A stretch of 64,000 nt of DNA from an uncultured Eubacteriales bacterium (GTDB taxonomy: Bacteria; Bacillota; Clostridia; Lachnospirales; Lachnospiraceae). The position numbers and the translations under genes are program-made. The DNA is taken from NCBI GenBank assembly GCA_949294665.1, contig CASFID010000075.1, positions 81,410 to 145,409 on the forward strand. Reading direction: 5' to 3'. Position 1 is the stretch's first letter, and every line of letters starts with the position of its first letter. Positions 63,409 through 64,000 of this stretch are shown in pieces. The notes under the pieces were generated by a model. That model did no database searches. It was not told the origin of the DNA and saw only the letters and a list, made by a program, of their open reading frames with translations.

Positions 63409-63885
63409 ATGAAAAAAAGGCTGGTCAGGATCACAGCGCTTTTTCTGGCAATGAGCATGCTGGCTGTCGGATGTGGAGCTTCCGGGGGCGGAGACGGCAC
63501 AGAGGAAGGCGCGTCAGGCGAAAATGTAACTCTGACTATTGAAGCGAGTCAGGAAATAATGAACAATATACCGTATGCGTTCAGCGAGGAGAATATCGCT
63601 GCATTCGAGGAGGCGTATCCGGGGATCGAAGTGGAACTTGTGCTGAATCCGGACGCGCAGAATACTTCGATACTCCAGACGAAACTTGCGTCGGGACAGC
63701 CGTCAGATCTGATCTGTTATAATAAAGTATCGGCAGAAAACGAACTGGAGGTACAGAAAAACTGCATCGATCTCTCGGATGAACCGTTTGTGGACAATCT
63801 TGTGGACAAAGAAGTGCTTACCGCTCCCGACGGAAATATCTATGGTTTTGCGTTTGCCATAATGATCTCTCGGAATCCTGAGTGA
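63409..63885 (+). CDS. sugar ABC transporter solute-binding lipoprotein, truncated, 158 aa
   Basis: A lipoprotein signal peptide (MKKRLVRITALFLAMSML) ends in the lipobox AVGC with C22, then a Gly/Ser-rich linker. The following region matches family 1 extracellular solute-binding proteins (EENIAAFEEAYPGIEVEL, LQTKLASGQPSDLI). Such proteins are about 430-450 residues. Here the match ends after DGNIYGFAFA and eight unrelated residues lead to TGA. The gene is therefore cut by an insertion or deletion near 63864. AAAGGAGG precedes ATG. Confidence 0.82.
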   Translation: MKKRLVRITALFLAMSMLAVGCGASGGGDGTEEGASGENVTLTIEASQEIMNNIPYAFSEENIAAFEEAYPGIEVELVLNPDAQNTSILQTKLASGQPSDLICYNKVSAENELEVQKNCIDLSDEPFVDNLVDKEVLTAPDGNIYGFAFAIMISRNPE

Positions 63886-64000
63886 TCATAGCCAGCAGAC
63901 GCTGGCGTTGAACTTTGAAAAGTAAATATTATCTAAAAAGTGAAAAATAGACATGCTGAAATAGACATAGCTGTCGCTATATCTGAAAAAATGCGATATA
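63886..64000 (+). other. unassigned right edge
   Basis: This short stretch continues from the break in the binding-protein gene and carries no recognisable gene. A small hairpin (CCAGCAGACGCTGG, near 63891-63904) lies just after the break and could be the end of an inserted element. A reading frame running off the edge has no clear identity. Confidence 0.3.

Noticed and set aside
63950-64000. The last bases can be translated to AISEKMR, as in the flagellin N-terminus, suggesting the lost 5' part of flagellin copy 2.
   Set aside because: The residues before and after do not fit flagellin, the strand is opposite to copy 2, and about 17 of 20 matching bases can arise by chance in this AT-rich edge.
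1-64000. General reassignment of TAG in this organism.
   Set aside because: Other intact genes (for example those ending at 20725 and 24616) use TAG as their proper stop, so only local suppression or decay remains possible.
1-64000. rRNA, tRNA and CRISPR arrays.
   Set aside because: No tRNA-like cloverleaf, rRNA segment or regularly spaced repeat array was noticed by eye; a covariance-model scan was not possible.

Overview
The window reads as chromosomal DNA of a motile, flagellated Firmicute, most probably a Lachnospiraceae-type Clostridium. The support is a Gram-positive flagellin with a SigD (sigma-28) type promoter, strong AAGGAGG-type ribosome sites, moderate GC, a bacteriohemerythrin and a dCache chemoreceptor, and family-typical small modules (DinJ-like antitoxin, DUF4160/DUF2442). 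No rRNA, tRNA or CRISPR array was seen.

Layout. At 0-2.6 kb lie a hemerythrin and a chemoreceptor. At 2.7-6.4 kb, on the minus strand, lie rfbA and rfbB (dTDP-4-keto-6-deoxyglucose supply), a probable gene remnant and an atypical FliD-like cap protein. From 6.5 to 59.5 kb there is a large flagellin glycosylation island built as two modules that face each other. Module 1 (plus strand, 6.85-28.9 kb) starts with an intact flagellin gene. It continues with two GT2-TPR glycosyltransferases, a TagF-like transferase, LicD, a Fom1-like cytidylyltransferase/PEP mutase, a second nucleotidyltransferase, FkbM, a VioA-like aminotransferase, GT2, a dehydrogenase/ATP-grasp fusion, an amino-acid symporter, an N-formyltransferase, two GNATs, a pyruvyltransferase-like protein, WbqC, a broken radical SAM gene, a decayed toxin-antitoxin pair and phosphonopyruvate decarboxylase. 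Module 2 (minus strand, read from 60 kb down to 29.1 kb) starts with a truncated flagellin followed by homologues of the same two GT2-TPR proteins and the TagF-like protein. It then carries a PEP mutase/nucleotidyltransferase fusion, phosphoesterase, epimerase, nucleotidyltransferase, LicD, a DUF115 transferase, a complete legionaminic-acid type set (LegB, LegC, PtmE, NeuD, NeuC, NeuB, NeuA), a thiolase/hydroxyacyl-CoA dehydrogenase pair, Gfo/Idh oxidoreductases, a deacetylase, a GNAT, and two tandem SGNH/citrate-lyase-ligase-like proteins, one of them frameshifted. The modules converge at about 29 kb.

Function. Three sugar or substituent routes can be read: a legionaminic-type nonulosonate; dTDP-4-amino-4,6-dideoxyglucose, probably N-formylated (RfbA, RfbB, VioA-like, formyltransferase); and a phosphonate route resembling the early fosfomycin steps (PEP mutase, phosphonopyruvate decarboxylase, phosphonoacetaldehyde reductase, cytidylyltransferase). 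The phosphonate route would give CMP-activated 2-hydroxyethylphosphonate for the LicD/TagF-like transferases. The inference is a flagellin carrying phosphonate-bearing glycans, with two alternative or complementary glycoform modules.

Right edge (60-64 kb). A tyrosine recombinase lies at the point where the second flagellin loses its 5' end. It is followed by a DUF4160/DUF2442 pair, a decayed Schlafen/AlbA-type gene and a truncated sugar-binding lipoprotein. Several genes are broken, and three of them by an in-frame TAG with conserved coding sequence on both sides.
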